Part shown: positions 22,445 to 31,434 of the stretch, piece after piece
Numbering within the stretch: the stretch's first letter is position 1
How the letters are laid out: every line of letters starts with the position of its first letter
Assembly (NCBI RefSeq): GCF_000765235.1
Contig: NZ_JPJG01000054.1
Span: 1 to 52,133 of the forward strand
Source of the DNA: Oscillibacter sp. ER4
GTDB lineage: Bacteria > Bacillota > Clostridia > Oscillospirales > Oscillospiraceae
Direction: 5' to 3'
Length of the DNA: 52,133 bases
Notes under the pieces: generated by a model
What the model was told of the DNA's origin: nothing
Database searches by the model: none
What the model saw: only the letters and a program-made list of their open reading frames with translations
Program-made: the position numbers and the translations under genes

Positions 22445-24685
22445 ATGAAAAAAAGCGACAAAACACCAAAGCAGACCCACCGCCGCGCGGACCCGAACGT
22501 CATGGGCCTCCACGCGGACGTGGTGGAGCAGAATATCACAGAGACACTCGAAACGAACTACATGCCTTACGCGATGTCCGTCATCGTCTCGCGTGCCATT
22601 CCGGAGATTGACGGCTTCAAGCCCTCGCACCGAAAGCTCCTTTACACCATGTACAAGATGGGGCTTCTTACCGGCGCGCGCACGAAGAGTGCGAACATCG
22701 TCGGACAGACGATGCGATTGAATCCCCACGGAGACGCCGCCATCTACGACACGATGGTGCGCCTTTCCAAGGGCTACGGCGCGCTGCTGCACCCGTTTGT
22801 CGACTCGAAGGGCAACTTCGGTAAGGTCTATTCGCGCGACATGGCGTGGGCGGCCAGCCGATACACCGAGGCGAAGCTCGCGCCCATCTGCGCCGAGCTC
22901 TTCCGCGATATCGACTCTGACACCGTTGATTTTGTCGACAACTACGATAACTCAATGAAAGAGCCGGCGCTGCTGCCAACAACGTTCCCGAATATCCTGG
23001 TCTCGGCCAACCAGGGCATCGCGGTCGGCATGGCGAGCCAGCTGTGCGGCTTTAACTTGGGCGAGGTCTGCGAGACGACGATCGCCTTTTTGAAAAATCC
23101 TGAGGTGCGCATCAGCGAAACGCTGCTCGCGCCCGACTTCCCGACCGGCGGCGAGGTCCTGTACGACCCGCGCGCCATTGAGGACATTTACAACACCGGC
23201 CGCGGCGGCGTAAAGGTACGCGCCCGCTGGCGCTACGACAAAAAAGAAAATCTCATTGAGATTTACGAGATCCCCTATACCACCACGACCGAGGCCATCA
23301 TGGACAAGGTCGCCGAGCTCATCAAGGCGGGCAAGGTCAAGGAAATTTCCGACATGCGCGACGAGACCGACCTTTCCGGTCTCAAGCTGACGATCGACCT
23401 AAAGCGCGGGGCCGACCCCGACAAGCTGATGCAGAAGCTCTTCAAGGCGACGACGCTGCAGGACACGGCCTCGTGCAACTTCAACGTCCTGATCGGCGGC
23501 ATGCCGCGCGTGATGGGCGTGCGCGAGCTTTTAGACGAGTGGTGCGCGTGGCGCACCGAGAGCGTCAAGCGCCGCGTGTACTTTGTGCTCAAAAAGCGGC
23601 AGGACAAGCTGCACCTCTTAAAGGGCCTTAAACGCATCCTGCTCGACATCGACAAGGCCATCAAGATCATCCGTGAGACGGAAAAGGAGGCCGACGTCGT
23701 GCCGAACCTGATGATCGGCTTCGGCATCGACCAGATCCAGGCGGAATACGTCGCCGAGATCAAGCTGCGCAACATCAACCGCGAGTATATCCTAAAGCGC
23801 GTGGAGGAGACGGCATCGCTCGAGGCGGAGATCGAAGACCTCGAGGATACGCTTGCGCGCCCGTCGCGCATCCGCAAGATCATCGTCAGCGAGCTTGAGG
23901 ATGTGCGCAAAAAGTACGCCGAGCCCCGCCGCACCGGCATCCTCTACGACTATGCCGAGGACGCTGAGAGCGAGGAGGACGCCATCGAGGACTATCCCGT
24001 GACGCTGTTTTTGTCGCAGCACGGGTACTTCAAAAAGATCACGCCGCAGTCGCTGCGCATGTCCGGCGAGCAGAAGTTCAAGGAGGACGACGCGCTCAGC
24101 ATGAGCGTGGAGAGCTCCAATGCCGCCGAGCTGATGTTCTTCACCGATAAGGCGCAGGTCTACAAGACGCGCGCGAGCGACTTTGCCGACGGCAAGGCGA
24201 GCCAGCTGGGCGATTACCTGCCCGCCAAGCTCGGCATGGACGAGGGCGAGAGCGTCATGGGCATGGTGCTTCCCGGCGATTACAGCGGCTATATGATCTT
24301 CTTCTTCGAAAACGGTAAGGCCGCAAAGGTCGAGCTGTCCGCCTACAAGACGACCTCGAACCGCCGCCGCCTGACCGGCGCCTACAGCGACAAGAGCCCA
24401 CTCAAAGCGCTGTTGCATCTCAAGGAAGACCGCGAAATCGCCGTCTATTCGACAGAGCCGCGCGTGCTGATCGTCAACACGGCGCTTCTTGTTGTGAAGA
24501 CGACGCGCACGACGCAGGGCGTCGCGCTTTTGACGCTCAAAAAGAAGTACGTGCTCGACACGGTACGCTTCCCGGAGGAGACCGGCATCACCGACCTTGC
24601 CCGCTACCGCGGCCGCAGCATTCCCGCGACGGGCGCGCTGCTCAAGACGGAGGACAGCGACGACAAGCAGCTCTCGCTGATTTGA
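22445..24685 (+). CDS. Type IIA topoisomerase subunit A (ParC/GyrA family)
   Basis: A 746-aa protein. The winged-helix and tower domains are at residues 20-480, with the active-site Tyr140 in SRYTEAKLA. A C-terminal beta-pinwheel starts at about 500. No GyrA box QRRGGKG is visible, which favours a topoisomerase IV-like role over gyrase. The position of the quinolone-target Ser (E. coli GyrA 83) is Ala98 in HGDAAIYD; the next acidic residue is kept (Asp102). It cuts and passes DNA with an ATPase partner, which is not in this window. GAGGT precedes the ATG. Confidence 0.9.
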   Translation: MKKSDKTPKQTHRRADPNVMGLHADVVEQNITETLETNYMPYAMSVIVSRAIPEIDGFKPSHRKLLYTMYKMGLLTGARTKSANIVGQTMRLNPHGDAAIYDTMVRLSKGYGALLHPFVDSKGNFGKVYSRDMAWAASRYTEAKLAPICAELFRDIDSDTVDFVDNYDNSMKEPALLPTTFPNILVSANQGIAVGMASQLCGFNLGEVCETTIAFLKNPEVRISETLLAPDFPTGGEVLYDPRAIEDIYNTGRGGVKVRARWRYDKKENLIEIYEIPYTTTTEAIMDKVAELIKAGKVKEISDMRDETDLSGLKLTIDLKRGADPDKLMQKLFKATTLQDTASCNFNVLIGGMPRVMGVRELLDEWCAWRTESVKRRVYFVLKKRQDKLHLLKGLKRILLDIDKAIKIIRETEKEADVVPNLMIGFGIDQIQAEYVAEIKLRNINREYILKRVEETASLEAEIEDLEDTLARPSRIRKIIVSELEDVRKKYAEPRRTGILYDYAEDAESEEDAIEDYPVTLFLSQHGYFKKITPQSLRMSGEQKFKEDDALSMSVESSNAAELMFFTDKAQVYKTRASDFADGKASQLGDYLPAKLGMDEGESVMGMVLPGDYSGYMIFFFENGKAAKVELSAYKTTSNRRRLTGAYSDKSPLKALLHLKEDREIAVYSTEPRVLIVNTALLVVKTTRTTQGVALLTLKKKYVLDTVRFPEETGITDLARYRGRSIPATGALLKTEDSDDKQLSLI

Positions 24686-24725
24686 CGTCGGAAGCCTGAG
24701 AGAAACATGTGAGGGGAGAAAATTT

Positions 24726-25595
24726 ATGAAAAATAAAAAACTGCGCGAGCAGGTGAAAAGCTATATCATTGTCACGCTTGCCTGCGTGCTGTATGCCTTG
24801 TCGTTCGATTGGTTCTATGCACCGAATGGCTTTACGGTCGGCGGCTTTACGGGTATTTCGCAGATCATTAACTTTTTTGCACCCATTCTGCCGGTCGGTA
24901 CGATGGTCATCGTGCTCAATGTGCCGCTTTTTATCGTGGGACTTAAAAAATTCGGCTTCGCATTTTTGTGCAAGTCCATCTACACGATGACGCTGAGCTC
25001 CATTTTGATCGACGTTGTCGCGGCCATCCACGAGTTTGCGCCCATGGACCCGCTGCTTGCGTGCCTGTACGGCGGCGTGACGCTCGGTATCGCCTCAGGA
25101 CTTTTATTCCGAGAGGAGACGACGACCGGCGGCTCAGAGCTCGGCGCGTGGATCGTAAGATCGCACGTTGAGCGGCTGTCAATCGGCAACATCTGCCTTG
25201 GCATCGACCTGACGATCATCCTGATCTACGCCGCGGTGTTCCGCAGTCTGAATAACGCCCTCTACGGTGCGCTGGCACTCTACATCACGACGAAGGTGCT
25301 CGATCTGGTCGTCTACGGTCAGAACACGGCGAAGGTCGCCTACATCATCAGCGACAAGTATGAGGAGATCATGCAGGAGATGCTGCGGCGCGACATGGGC
25401 GTCACGCTCCTGAACGGCAAGGGCGGCTACACGGGCGCGGAGCGTCCGCTGCTGTTCTGCGCCATCCGCAAGAAGGAAGCGGTTTCGATCAAGCGCTATA
25501 TCAAGGAGCTCGACCCCGACGCCTTTTTCATCGTCTGCGACGCGAGCGAGGTGCTCGGTGAGGGCTTTGGCGAATACGACCCGCAGGGCCTCTAA
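24726..25595 (+). CDS. YitT-family membrane protein (DUF161 and DUF2179)
   Basis: A 289-aa protein with five or six membrane helices (SYIIVTLACVLYALSFDWFY, FTVGGFTGISQII, GGVTLGIASGLLFREETTTGGSE). It has a cytoplasmic C-terminal DUF2179 domain (about 205-285; DMGVTLLNGKGGYTG, SIKRYIKELDPDAFFIV). Family length is typical. Function unknown; a transporter or regulator role is assumed for the family. It is 40 nt downstream of the topoisomerase gene and may be cotranscribed. Confidence 0.92.
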   Translation: MKNKKLREQVKSYIIVTLACVLYALSFDWFYAPNGFTVGGFTGISQIINFFAPILPVGTMVIVLNVPLFIVGLKKFGFAFLCKSIYTMTLSSILIDVVAAIHEFAPMDPLLACLYGGVTLGIASGLLFREETTTGGSELGAWIVRSHVERLSIGNICLGIDLTIILIYAAVFRSLNNALYGALALYITTKVLDLVVYGQNTAKVAYIISDKYEEIMQEMLRRDMGVTLLNGKGGYTGAERPLLFCAIRKKEAVSIKRYIKELDPDAFFIVCDASEVLGEGFGEYDPQGL

Positions 25596-25624
25596 GGATA
25601 TCAGGATACAAGGAGGAAGCAGGA

Positions 25625-26230
25625 ATGGATTTTACAACGGTGGAGAAGAATCTCAAAGAGCGCGGCTTCAAGGTGTCTGCCTTCGCGACGGCGAAGGAAG
25701 CGGCGGACTATTTGAACGCGCAGATCGACGGAGAGAGCGTGTCGTTCGGCGGCAGCATGACGCTCTCTCAGATGGGGCTTTTTGAAAGCCTCGGCAAGCA
25801 CAACAAGATGTTCAGCCACTGGAACGTGCCCGACGGCATGAACGCTGCCGAGGTGCTCAAAAACGCCTCGACGTGCGACAACTACCTGCTCTCGGCCAAC
25901 GGCCTTGCCGAAACGGGCGAGATCATCAATATCGATGGGACGGGCAACCGTGTGTCCTCGTCGCTCTACGGCCATAAGAAGGTGTGGTTTGTCGTCGGCA
26001 GCAACAAGATCGCGCCGACCTATGACGAAGCGCTCTGGCGCGCCCGCAACATTGCTGCACCGAAAAACGCGCAGCGCCTCGGCGTGAAGACGCCCTGCGC
26101 AGTGAACGGCGACCGCTGCTACGACTGCAAGAGCCCGCAGCGCATCTGCCGCGGCCTTGTCGTGCTGTGGGAGGCCATCCGCAGCTGCGAGACCGAGGTC
26201 GTGCTCGTCGACGAGCCGCTTGGCTACTGA
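25625..26230 (+). CDS. LUD-domain protein (lactate utilisation-like)
   Basis: A 201-aa protein of the LUD family: VSFGGSMTLSQMGL near residue 40, SANGLAETGEIINIDGTGNR at about 90, GHKKVWFVVGSNKI, and a Cys cluster at the C-terminus (CAVNGDRCYDCKSPQRIC). LutC-like proteins work in oxidation of L-lactate, but this single-domain group also occurs alone in Clostridia and its reaction is not established. The Cys set could hold a metal or an Fe-S cluster. GGAGG precedes the ATG. Confidence 0.9.
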   Translation: MDFTTVEKNLKERGFKVSAFATAKEAADYLNAQIDGESVSFGGSMTLSQMGLFESLGKHNKMFSHWNVPDGMNAAEVLKNASTCDNYLLSANGLAETGEIINIDGTGNRVSSSLYGHKKVWFVVGSNKIAPTYDEALWRARNIAAPKNAQRLGVKTPCAVNGDRCYDCKSPQRICRGLVVLWEAIRSCETEVVLVDEPLGY

Positions 26231-26264
26231 GAAAGATAGATTTCGCCCAAAAGGAGGGAGCGCC

Positions 26265-26909
26265 GTGCGCAAAAAGTTCATTCCGCTTTCGCTGGCGCTC
26301 TGCCTGATGCTCTCGGGCTGCGGCGGCAACGTCGTGCTTGAGCGTTCCTACAGCGTCTCCGCGCCGCACAGCGAGGTCTACTGGGAAAACGAGGGTGCGG
26401 ACACCCTGCGCGCCGACAGCTATCAGGACCTCGTCAATGCGCTGCTGCTGCTCCTTGGCGAGCATAGCGAGGAAGGCGTTGTGCGTATTTACAGCGAGGA
26501 AGACGCCGCGGCCATGGCCGAGCAGGCCTGTAAGGAGGTGCAGGAGGAGACGGCACTGGGCGCGTATCTTCTTGACTACATCAGCTACACCGACACGCAG
26601 GAGCGCGCCTTTTACGAGATGCACGTGCGCCTCGGCTACCGCCGCACGGCGGAGGAGCAGGCGGGCATTGTCACCGCGACGAGCACCGAGGCGCTGCCTG
26701 ACCTTCTGCGCCTAACGGCGCGCGAGGGCGCGCTCAGCCGCATCGCCGTGCGCTTCACGTACTTCACCGCGGACCGTGACGGTATCCGCGACATGGTACG
26801 ATCTGTGCAGGAGGAGGTCGACCCCGGCTTTACTGAGCCGTGGCAAGTGAACTTCTACCCCGATACCGACGATGTCGGCATTGTCGAGGTCGTGCTGCGG
26901 GAAGCGTAA
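26265..26909 (+). CDS. Lipoprotein of unknown function
   Basis: A 214-aa protein with a lipoprotein signal (RKKFIPLSLALCLMLSGCGG; lipobox LSGC, Cys about residue 20). A GTG start has AAGGAGGGAG upstream. The body is mixed alpha/beta (VRIYSEEDAAAMAEQA, HVRLGYRRTAEEQAG, IAVRFTYFTADRDGIRDMV), with no motif I can name. Anchored outside the cell membrane. It follows the LUD gene by 34 nt. Confidence 0.8.
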   Translation: MRKKFIPLSLALCLMLSGCGGNVVLERSYSVSAPHSEVYWENEGADTLRADSYQDLVNALLLLLGEHSEEGVVRIYSEEDAAAMAEQACKEVQEETALGAYLLDYISYTDTQERAFYEMHVRLGYRRTAEEQAGIVTATSTEALPDLLRLTAREGALSRIAVRFTYFTADRDGIRDMVRSVQEEVDPGFTEPWQVNFYPDTDDVGIVEVVLREA

Positions 26910-26920
26910 AAAGGATAAGA

Positions 26921-26951
26921 AAAGAGCCTGAACAAAGCGTTCAGGCTCTTT
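26921..26951. terminator. Bidirectional terminator between converging genes
   Basis: AAAGAGCCTGAAC, loop AAAGC, GTTCAGGCTCTTT, with A- and T-runs outside. Serves the lipoprotein gene and the ABC operon. Confidence 0.85.
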
Positions 26952-26977
26952 TTGTGCTTTATAGGGGAGAGAAAACG

Positions 26978-27778
26978 TTAGGAGAGGATCGCGCGGTCAT
27001 TGGCGAACTCGTCGCCGCTGGCCTTCGTGAACTGCTCAAGAAGATCGGGCACGGTCAGCTTCTTCTTCTCCTCGCCCGCAATGTCGAGGATGACGTGGCC
27101 GTCGTGCAGCATGATGAGGCGGTTGCCGTACTGAATGGCATCGCGCATGTTGTGCGTGATCATCAGCGTGGTGAGCTGGCCCTCGCGCACGATGCGGTCG
27201 GTGAGCTCCATGACCTTGGCGGCGGTCTTCGGGTCGAGGGCTGCGGTGTGCTCATCGAGCAGCAGCAGCTTGGGGCGCTTGAGCGTTGCCATCAGCAGCG
27301 TGAGCGCCTGGCGCTGGCCGCCGGAGAGCGTCGAGACCTTCGTGGTCAGGCGGGACTCAAGGCCGAGGCCGAGACCGCCGAGCAGCTCGCGGTACTGCTC
27401 CTTTTCCTCCTTCGTCACGCCCCAGGAAAGACCGCGGCGCTGGCCGCGGCGGGCGGCGAGGGCGAGGTTCTCTTCGATCCACATCGAGGGGGCGGTGCCC
27501 ATCATCGGGTCCTGGAACACGCGGCCGATGAATGCCGCGCGCTTGTGCTCGGGCAGGTTCGTGACGTCAGCACCGTCGATGATGACCTTGCCGGAGTCGA
27601 CAAAGAACGTGCCGGCGGTGGCGTTGAGCATCGTGGACTTGCCCGCGCCGTTGCCGCCGATGACGGTGACGAAGTCGCCGTCGTTCAGCGTCAGACTCAG
27701 GCCGCTCAGCGCGGTCTTGGCGTTGATGGTGCCGGGGTTGAAGGTCTTATAAAGTTCCTTGAGTTCAAGCATGGCCAT
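26978..27778 (-). CDS. ABC transporter ATP-binding protein (TrpX-system type)
   Basis: A 266-aa ATPase: Walker A GGNGAGKST (about residue 42), Q-loop VFQDPMMG, signature LSGGQRQ (about 151), Walker B LLLLDEH and the TLMITHN switch His. It powers the permease encoded upstream; the two genes overlap by 14 nt. This ATPase, permease and binding-protein set belongs to the ABC_sub_bind (TrpXYZ-like) group; tryptophan as substrate is a family-based guess. Confidence 0.93.
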   Translation of the reverse strand: MAMLELKELYKTFNPGTINAKTALSGLSLTLNDGDFVTVIGGNGAGKSTMLNATAGTFFVDSGKVIIDGADVTNLPEHKRAAFIGRVFQDPMMGTAPSMWIEENLALAARRGQRRGLSWGVTKEEKEQYRELLGGLGLGLESRLTTKVSTLSGGQRQALTLLMATLKRPKLLLLDEHTAALDPKTAAKVMELTDRIVREGQLTTLMITHNMRDAIQYGNRLIMLHDGHVILDIAGEEKKKLTVPDLLEQFTKASGDEFANDRAILS

Positions 27779-28709
27779 TGCCTCCGTTCTTTGCGCTCTG
27801 GGGCTGCACCTTGCGGCGGAACATCTTGCTCTTCCAGTAGGGGATGGCGAGGAAGACCGCCACGATCAGCGCCGTGATGAGCTTTAAGTCGTTGGTGTTC
27901 AGACCGAGCTGCAGCACGATCTGGAGCACGATGTAGTAGATGATCGCGCCGATGGAAACGGCCAGCAGCGTGAGGCCGAAGTTCGTGAAGATCTTGCCGA
28001 AGATGACCTCACCGATGATGACGGCGGCAAGGCCGATGACGATGGCGCCGCGGCCCATGTTGATGTCGCTCGAGCCCTGATACTGCGCCAGCAGCGCGCC
28101 GGAGAGGGCGACAAGACCGTTCGAGACCATCAGGCCAAGCACGATATTCGAGTTCGTGTTGATGCCCTGTGCGCGCGCCATGTGGGGGTTTGCGCCGGTC
28201 GCGCGCAGCGAGCTGCCCTTCTCCGTGCCGAAGAACCAGTACAGGATGGCGATGACCGCGGCTGTGAAGAGAAGCAGCAGCGGCAGGGGATTGTTGATCG
28301 AGAGCTCGCGCACATAGCGCTGCGAAAGCAGCAGCGGATATTTATCAACGCTGAGTGCCTGGTTTGCCTTGCTGTCCATGATGCGCAGATTGATCGAATA
28401 CAGCGCAAGCTGCGTCAGGATACCGGCGAGAATGGCCGGAATACCGCAGCGCGTGTGGAAAAGACCGGTGACGAGGCCTGCCAGCATACCGGCGAGCATC
28501 GCGCACAGCAGGGCGATCCAGGGATTGAAGCCGCCGCGGATCAGCATGACGCAGACAGCGCCGCCGGTTGCCAGCGAGCCGTCGACGGTCAGGTCCGCCA
28601 CGTCCAGAATGCGGAAGGTGATGTAAACGCCGATGGCCATAATGCCCCAGGCGAGACCCTGTGCGGCAGCGCCGGGCAGGGCGTTCATCAGCGACGAAAG
28701 AAAACTCAT
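27765..28709 (-). CDS. ABC transporter permease (TrpX-system type)
   Basis: A 314-aa membrane protein with about eight to nine helices, of the branched-chain amino acid/TrpY permease class (GIMAIGVYITFRILDVADLT, GIPAILAGILTQLALYSINL, RATGANPHMARAQGIN, GLAAVIIGEVIFG). It overlaps the ATPase gene downstream. A stable hairpin (28736-28766) separates it from the binding-protein gene. Confidence 0.93.
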   Translation of the reverse strand: MSFLSSLMNALPGAAAQGLAWGIMAIGVYITFRILDVADLTVDGSLATGGAVCVMLIRGGFNPWIALLCAMLAGMLAGLVTGLFHTRCGIPAILAGILTQLALYSINLRIMDSKANQALSVDKYPLLLSQRYVRELSINNPLPLLLLFTAAVIAILYWFFGTEKGSSLRATGANPHMARAQGINTNSNIVLGLMVSNGLVALSGALLAQYQGSSDINMGRGAIVIGLAAVIIGEVIFGKIFTNFGLTLLAVSIGAIIYYIVLQIVLQLGLNTNDLKLITALIVAVFLAIPYWKSKMFRRKVQPQSAKNGGNGHA

Positions 28710-28735
28710 GGGTTCTCTCCTCCTATCTCTTGTTG

Positions 28736-28766
28736 AGGCAGGAACGGGCTAAGCCCGTCCCTGCCT
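28736..28766 (-). other. Intercistronic hairpin between binding-protein and permease genes
   Basis: AGGCAGG and ACGGGC pair with GCCCGT and CCTGCCT around a short loop; there is no T-run. It probably stabilises the upstream binding-protein mRNA, giving more of that protein than permease. Confidence 0.55.
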
Positions 28767-28785
28767 GCGGGGGGATGTGATCAGA

Positions 28786-29790
28786 TTACTCTTCGATGGC
28801 AGTGTAGCCCTCGAGAGGCTCGATGCCGAGCGTCTCGCACATGGAGGCGTTGTACTTCGGGGTGGCCTCGGTGAACTCGATGGGCATCTCGGAGATGTCG
28901 GCCTCGCCGGTCAGGATCTTGGCGGCCATCTTACCGGTGGTCACGCCGAGGTCATAGTAGCTGATGGAGAGGGTCGCGACGCCGCAGCCCTTGCAGATGC
29001 CCTCTTCGCCGCAGATGGCAGGCACGCCTGCGGGAACGAGAACGTTTGCGATGGCCTCGGTGTTGGAAGCGGCGGTGTTATCGGTGGGGACGTAGACAAC
29101 GTCGGAGTAGTCGGCGGCGGACTGGGTCACGGAAGCGACGTCGTTCGTGTCAGTGAAGGCGAACTCCTGGGTCTCAATGCCCTTGTCGGAGAGGTACTTG
29201 GCGACCTCTTCGATCTGGTAGCGGGAGTTGGGCTCGGCGGAGCAGAACAGCAGGCCGACCTTCTGAGCATCGGGGAACCATTCGGTGATCATGTTGGCCT
29301 GAGCCTCGAGGTCAGCGAGGTCGGAGGTGCCGGAGATGTTGCCGCCGACAGTGCCGTTGAAGTCGTCAATATCAAGAGCAACGCCGTAAGCGGTGATGGA
29401 AGTGCCGAGGATGGGGATGTCGCTCGTGGCGGCAGCCGCGGCGGTCAGCGCCGGAGTGGCGTTCGCCATGATGAGGTCAACACCGTCGGAGACAAAGCCG
29501 TTGACGATGGTAGAGCAGTTGGCGCTGTCGCCGGAAGCGTTCTTGTTCTGGAATTCGACCTGGCCGGGCAGCGCCTCATTCAGCGCGTCGATGAAGCCCT
29601 GGGTGGCAGCGTCGAGTGCCTCGTGCTGCACGAGCTGGCAGATGCCGACGGTGTACTTCGTGCCTTCGCCGTCGGTGCTGCCCTGATTGTCGTCCTGTGC
29701 GGCCTTATCGCCGCAGCCGGTCAGACCCACGCTCAGGCTGAGAACGAGGGCAAGAGAGGCAACAAGAGAAATGATGCGTTTGGTGTTCAT
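28786..29790 (-). CDS. ABC substrate-binding lipoprotein (ABC_sub_bind family)
   Basis: A 334-aa secreted lipoprotein: signal with lipobox VGLTGCGDK (Cys about residue 26), a Ser/Asp/Gly linker, then the two-lobed periplasmic-binding fold (YTVGICQLVQHEALDAATQG, DGVDLIMANATPAL, KVGLLFCSAEPNSRYQ, DVVYVPTDNTAASNTEAI, GKMAAKILTGEAD). This is the TrpX-like family. GGAGG lies 9 nt before the ATG. It has a 260-nt structured leader with its own terminator. Confidence 0.94.
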   Translation of the reverse strand: MNTKRIISLVASLALVLSLSVGLTGCGDKAAQDDNQGSTDGEGTKYTVGICQLVQHEALDAATQGFIDALNEALPGQVEFQNKNASGDSANCSTIVNGFVSDGVDLIMANATPALTAAAAATSDIPILGTSITAYGVALDIDDFNGTVGGNISGTSDLADLEAQANMITEWFPDAQKVGLLFCSAEPNSRYQIEEVAKYLSDKGIETQEFAFTDTNDVASVTQSAADYSDVVYVPTDNTAASNTEAIANVLVPAGVPAICGEEGICKGCGVATLSISYYDLGVTTGKMAAKILTGEADISEMPIEFTEATPKYNASMCETLGIEPLEGYTAIEE

Positions 29791-29824
29791 GCTTTTTTTC
29801 CTCCAATTTTTATTTCTCGCTGAT

Positions 29825-30052
29825 AACAATAAAACCCGCTGTAAGGACTTGTGGTCCATACGGCGGGTTCCTTGACTCAACTCTTTTTGAAGTGACCTTC
29901 AAGTGTTGGTTCGAAAGACCTTTCAGCTACGGGCATCACAAATCGCTCTTACCTTGTCCTTAAAGTAAAAGTAAGAGTAATAGTAAAAGCGATATGCAAC
30001 GTTGCTTACAACAGTCTTCATCACTCAAGCTCCAAGTCCTTTCAAAAAGGAT
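29825..30052 (-). ncRNA. Structured leader RNA with terminator upstream of the ABC operon (unidentified)
   Basis: The transcript predicted from the promoter at 30087-30059 runs 260 nt before the ATG. It ends in a terminator (AACCCGC ... GCGGGTT, 29869-29833, then TTTTATTGTT). The early segment AAGGACTTG (30041-30033) is perfectly complementary to CAAGTCCTT (29851-29843) inside the terminator 3' arm, so pairing would break the terminator. Between them is a 12-pair stem closing on ATCGCTTTTACT/GGTAAGAGCGAT. No T-box sequence and no riboswitch class that I know fits. The interval 29791-30162 has no gene. Confidence 0.6.
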
Positions 30053-30058
30053 GGTAGT

Positions 30059-30087
30059 AATATAGCACACACAAAAATGACCGTCAA
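30059..30087 (-). promoter_or_regulatory. Promoter of the ABC operon leader
   Basis: TTGACG (30087-30082), 17 bp, TATATT (30064-30059) with an extended TGC; start near 30052. Confidence 0.65.
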
Positions 30088-30162
30088 TAGCATTTTTATC
30101 CAAAAAACACTATTTATGTAGGAATTTGGCAGGGCACAGCACCGAAAAGTATGCTATTTGCA

Positions 30163-30741
30163 TTAGGAAACGGCATGGGTGTGTTCGCAAAGCTCATTGA
30201 TCTTCTGCTGTAAGCCCTTGAAATCCTCAAACGACTCGGGCCTGCGGCGCGGATCGCGCAGCAGTGCCGCGGGGTGATACACGGCCATCATCTGAAAGCC
30301 GTTCTTTTCGAACCACTGCCCGTGCTCACGCGTGATCTTGAAGTCGGGCTTGATGATGCGCATGGCCGCGATGCGCCCGAGGCAGACGATGATCTTCGGC
30401 CGCAGCAGCGCGACCTGACGGCGAAGATACCCGATACAGGCGTCCTGCTCCACGCCGAGCGGGTCGCGGTTTTCCGGCGGGCGGCACTTGACGATGTTGG
30501 CGATATACACATCGTCGCGCTTGAGGCCGATGATCTCAAGCATGTCGTCGAGCAGATGACCGGCCCTGCCGACGAATGGCACGCCCTGCGCATCCTCGTT
30601 CGCGCCGGGGCCTTCGCCGATGAATAAAACTTCAGCATTCTGATTGCCGACGCCGAAGACGACGTTCGTGCGCGTCTCCCACAGCGAGCATTCGCGGCAA
30701 TTTTTGCAGTCGTGTTCCAGAGTTTCCCAGGTATCAGGCAT
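30163..30741 (-). CDS. Uracil-DNA glycosylase, family 4 type
   Basis: A 192-aa base-excision repair enzyme. Fe-S cluster Cys are in CKNCREC at the N-terminus and further Cys in VKCRPPENR and IVCLGRIAA. The active-site motif is GEGPGANEDAQGVPFVGRAG, and the second is HPAALLRDP. It removes uracil from DNA. Start MPDTWE with AGGAGA upstream; the frame is open further but without a ribosome binding site. Confidence 0.94.
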   Translation of the reverse strand: MPDTWETLEHDCKNCRECSLWETRTNVVFGVGNQNAEVLFIGEGPGANEDAQGVPFVGRAGHLLDDMLEIIGLKRDDVYIANIVKCRPPENRDPLGVEQDACIGYLRRQVALLRPKIIVCLGRIAAMRIIKPDFKITREHGQWFEKNGFQMMAVYHPAALLRDPRRRPESFEDFKGLQQKINELCEHTHAVS

Positions 30742-30863
30742 AGTCGTGTTCTCCTGTCGATTTTTTGTCATTTTACCATGATTCGCCGCGCTTTGCAACG
30801 CGCGCGGCACGCATTTTTCCATCTGCGCGGGCCATACTGAAAAAAACGGACGCGGAGGAAGAA

Positions 30864-31412
30864 ATGGATCATATCTGGTACTGGTTTGCTTACAGCTTTT
30901 TGGGCTATTGCTTGGAAAAGCTCTTCGCCGCAGCGACGAGATCGAGCCACCGGCTGCGGCGGTGCTTCGTGTTCCTGCCGCTGTGTCCGGTGTACGGCTT
31001 TGCAATGGTCACGATTTTATTGCTGGGGGCGGAAAAGCTCCCCGGCGCGTGGGAGCAGATCTTGCTCGGTATGCTCGCGGCGACGGCGATAGAATACGCC
31101 GTGCACTGGGGCTATGAAAGGCTGTTTCAAGTGCAGTTCTGGGACTATTCTTCGACCAAATGCGACGTGAACGGCCGCATCTGCCTGCCGTTTTCCATCT
31201 GCTGGGGAATATTGTCGATGCTCGCCGTGCGGTATGTGCAGCCGGTTCTGGAGGGCTATGCCGCACTGCTTCCAGAGTGGGCCGCGGCGCTGGCGGTGTT
31301 CCTCGTCACGCTTGACGGCATCCTGACCGCGCGCGTCCTGCTCACGACGCACGATATCGACGCTTTGACGCCGCGAACGTTGCTCCGAAGTAAAAGAAGG
31401 CGAACCGCCTGA
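30864..31412 (+). CDS. Small membrane protein of the CmpB-like (putative ABC transporter) family
   Basis: A 182-aa protein with about five membrane helices. The start WYWFAYSFLGYCLEKLFAA and the FVFLPLCPVYGFA and FWDYSSTKCDVNGRICLPFSICWG segments are typical of the PF06541-type proteins common in gut Clostridia. The transport role is only a database-style label. GGAGGAAG precedes the ATG. Its stop codon lies in the loop of the following terminator hairpin. Confidence 0.85.
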   Translation: MDHIWYWFAYSFLGYCLEKLFAAATRSSHRLRRCFVFLPLCPVYGFAMVTILLLGAEKLPGAWEQILLGMLAATAIEYAVHWGYERLFQVQFWDYSSTKCDVNGRICLPFSICWGILSMLAVRYVQPVLEGYAALLPEWAAALAVFLVTLDGILTARVLLTTHDIDALTPRTLLRSKRRRTA

Positions 31413-31423
31413 CGGTTCGCCTT
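31397..31423. terminator. Terminator between converging genes
   Basis: AAGGCGAACCG, loop CCTGA, CGGTTCGCCTT, with A-rich sequence to the left. Confidence 0.65.
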
Positions 31424-31434
31424 CCTGACTTTAT

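Noticed and set aside
29825-30052. T-box riboswitch for tryptophan
   Set aside because: The transporter type suggested it, but the conserved T-box sequence and stem I motifs are absent.
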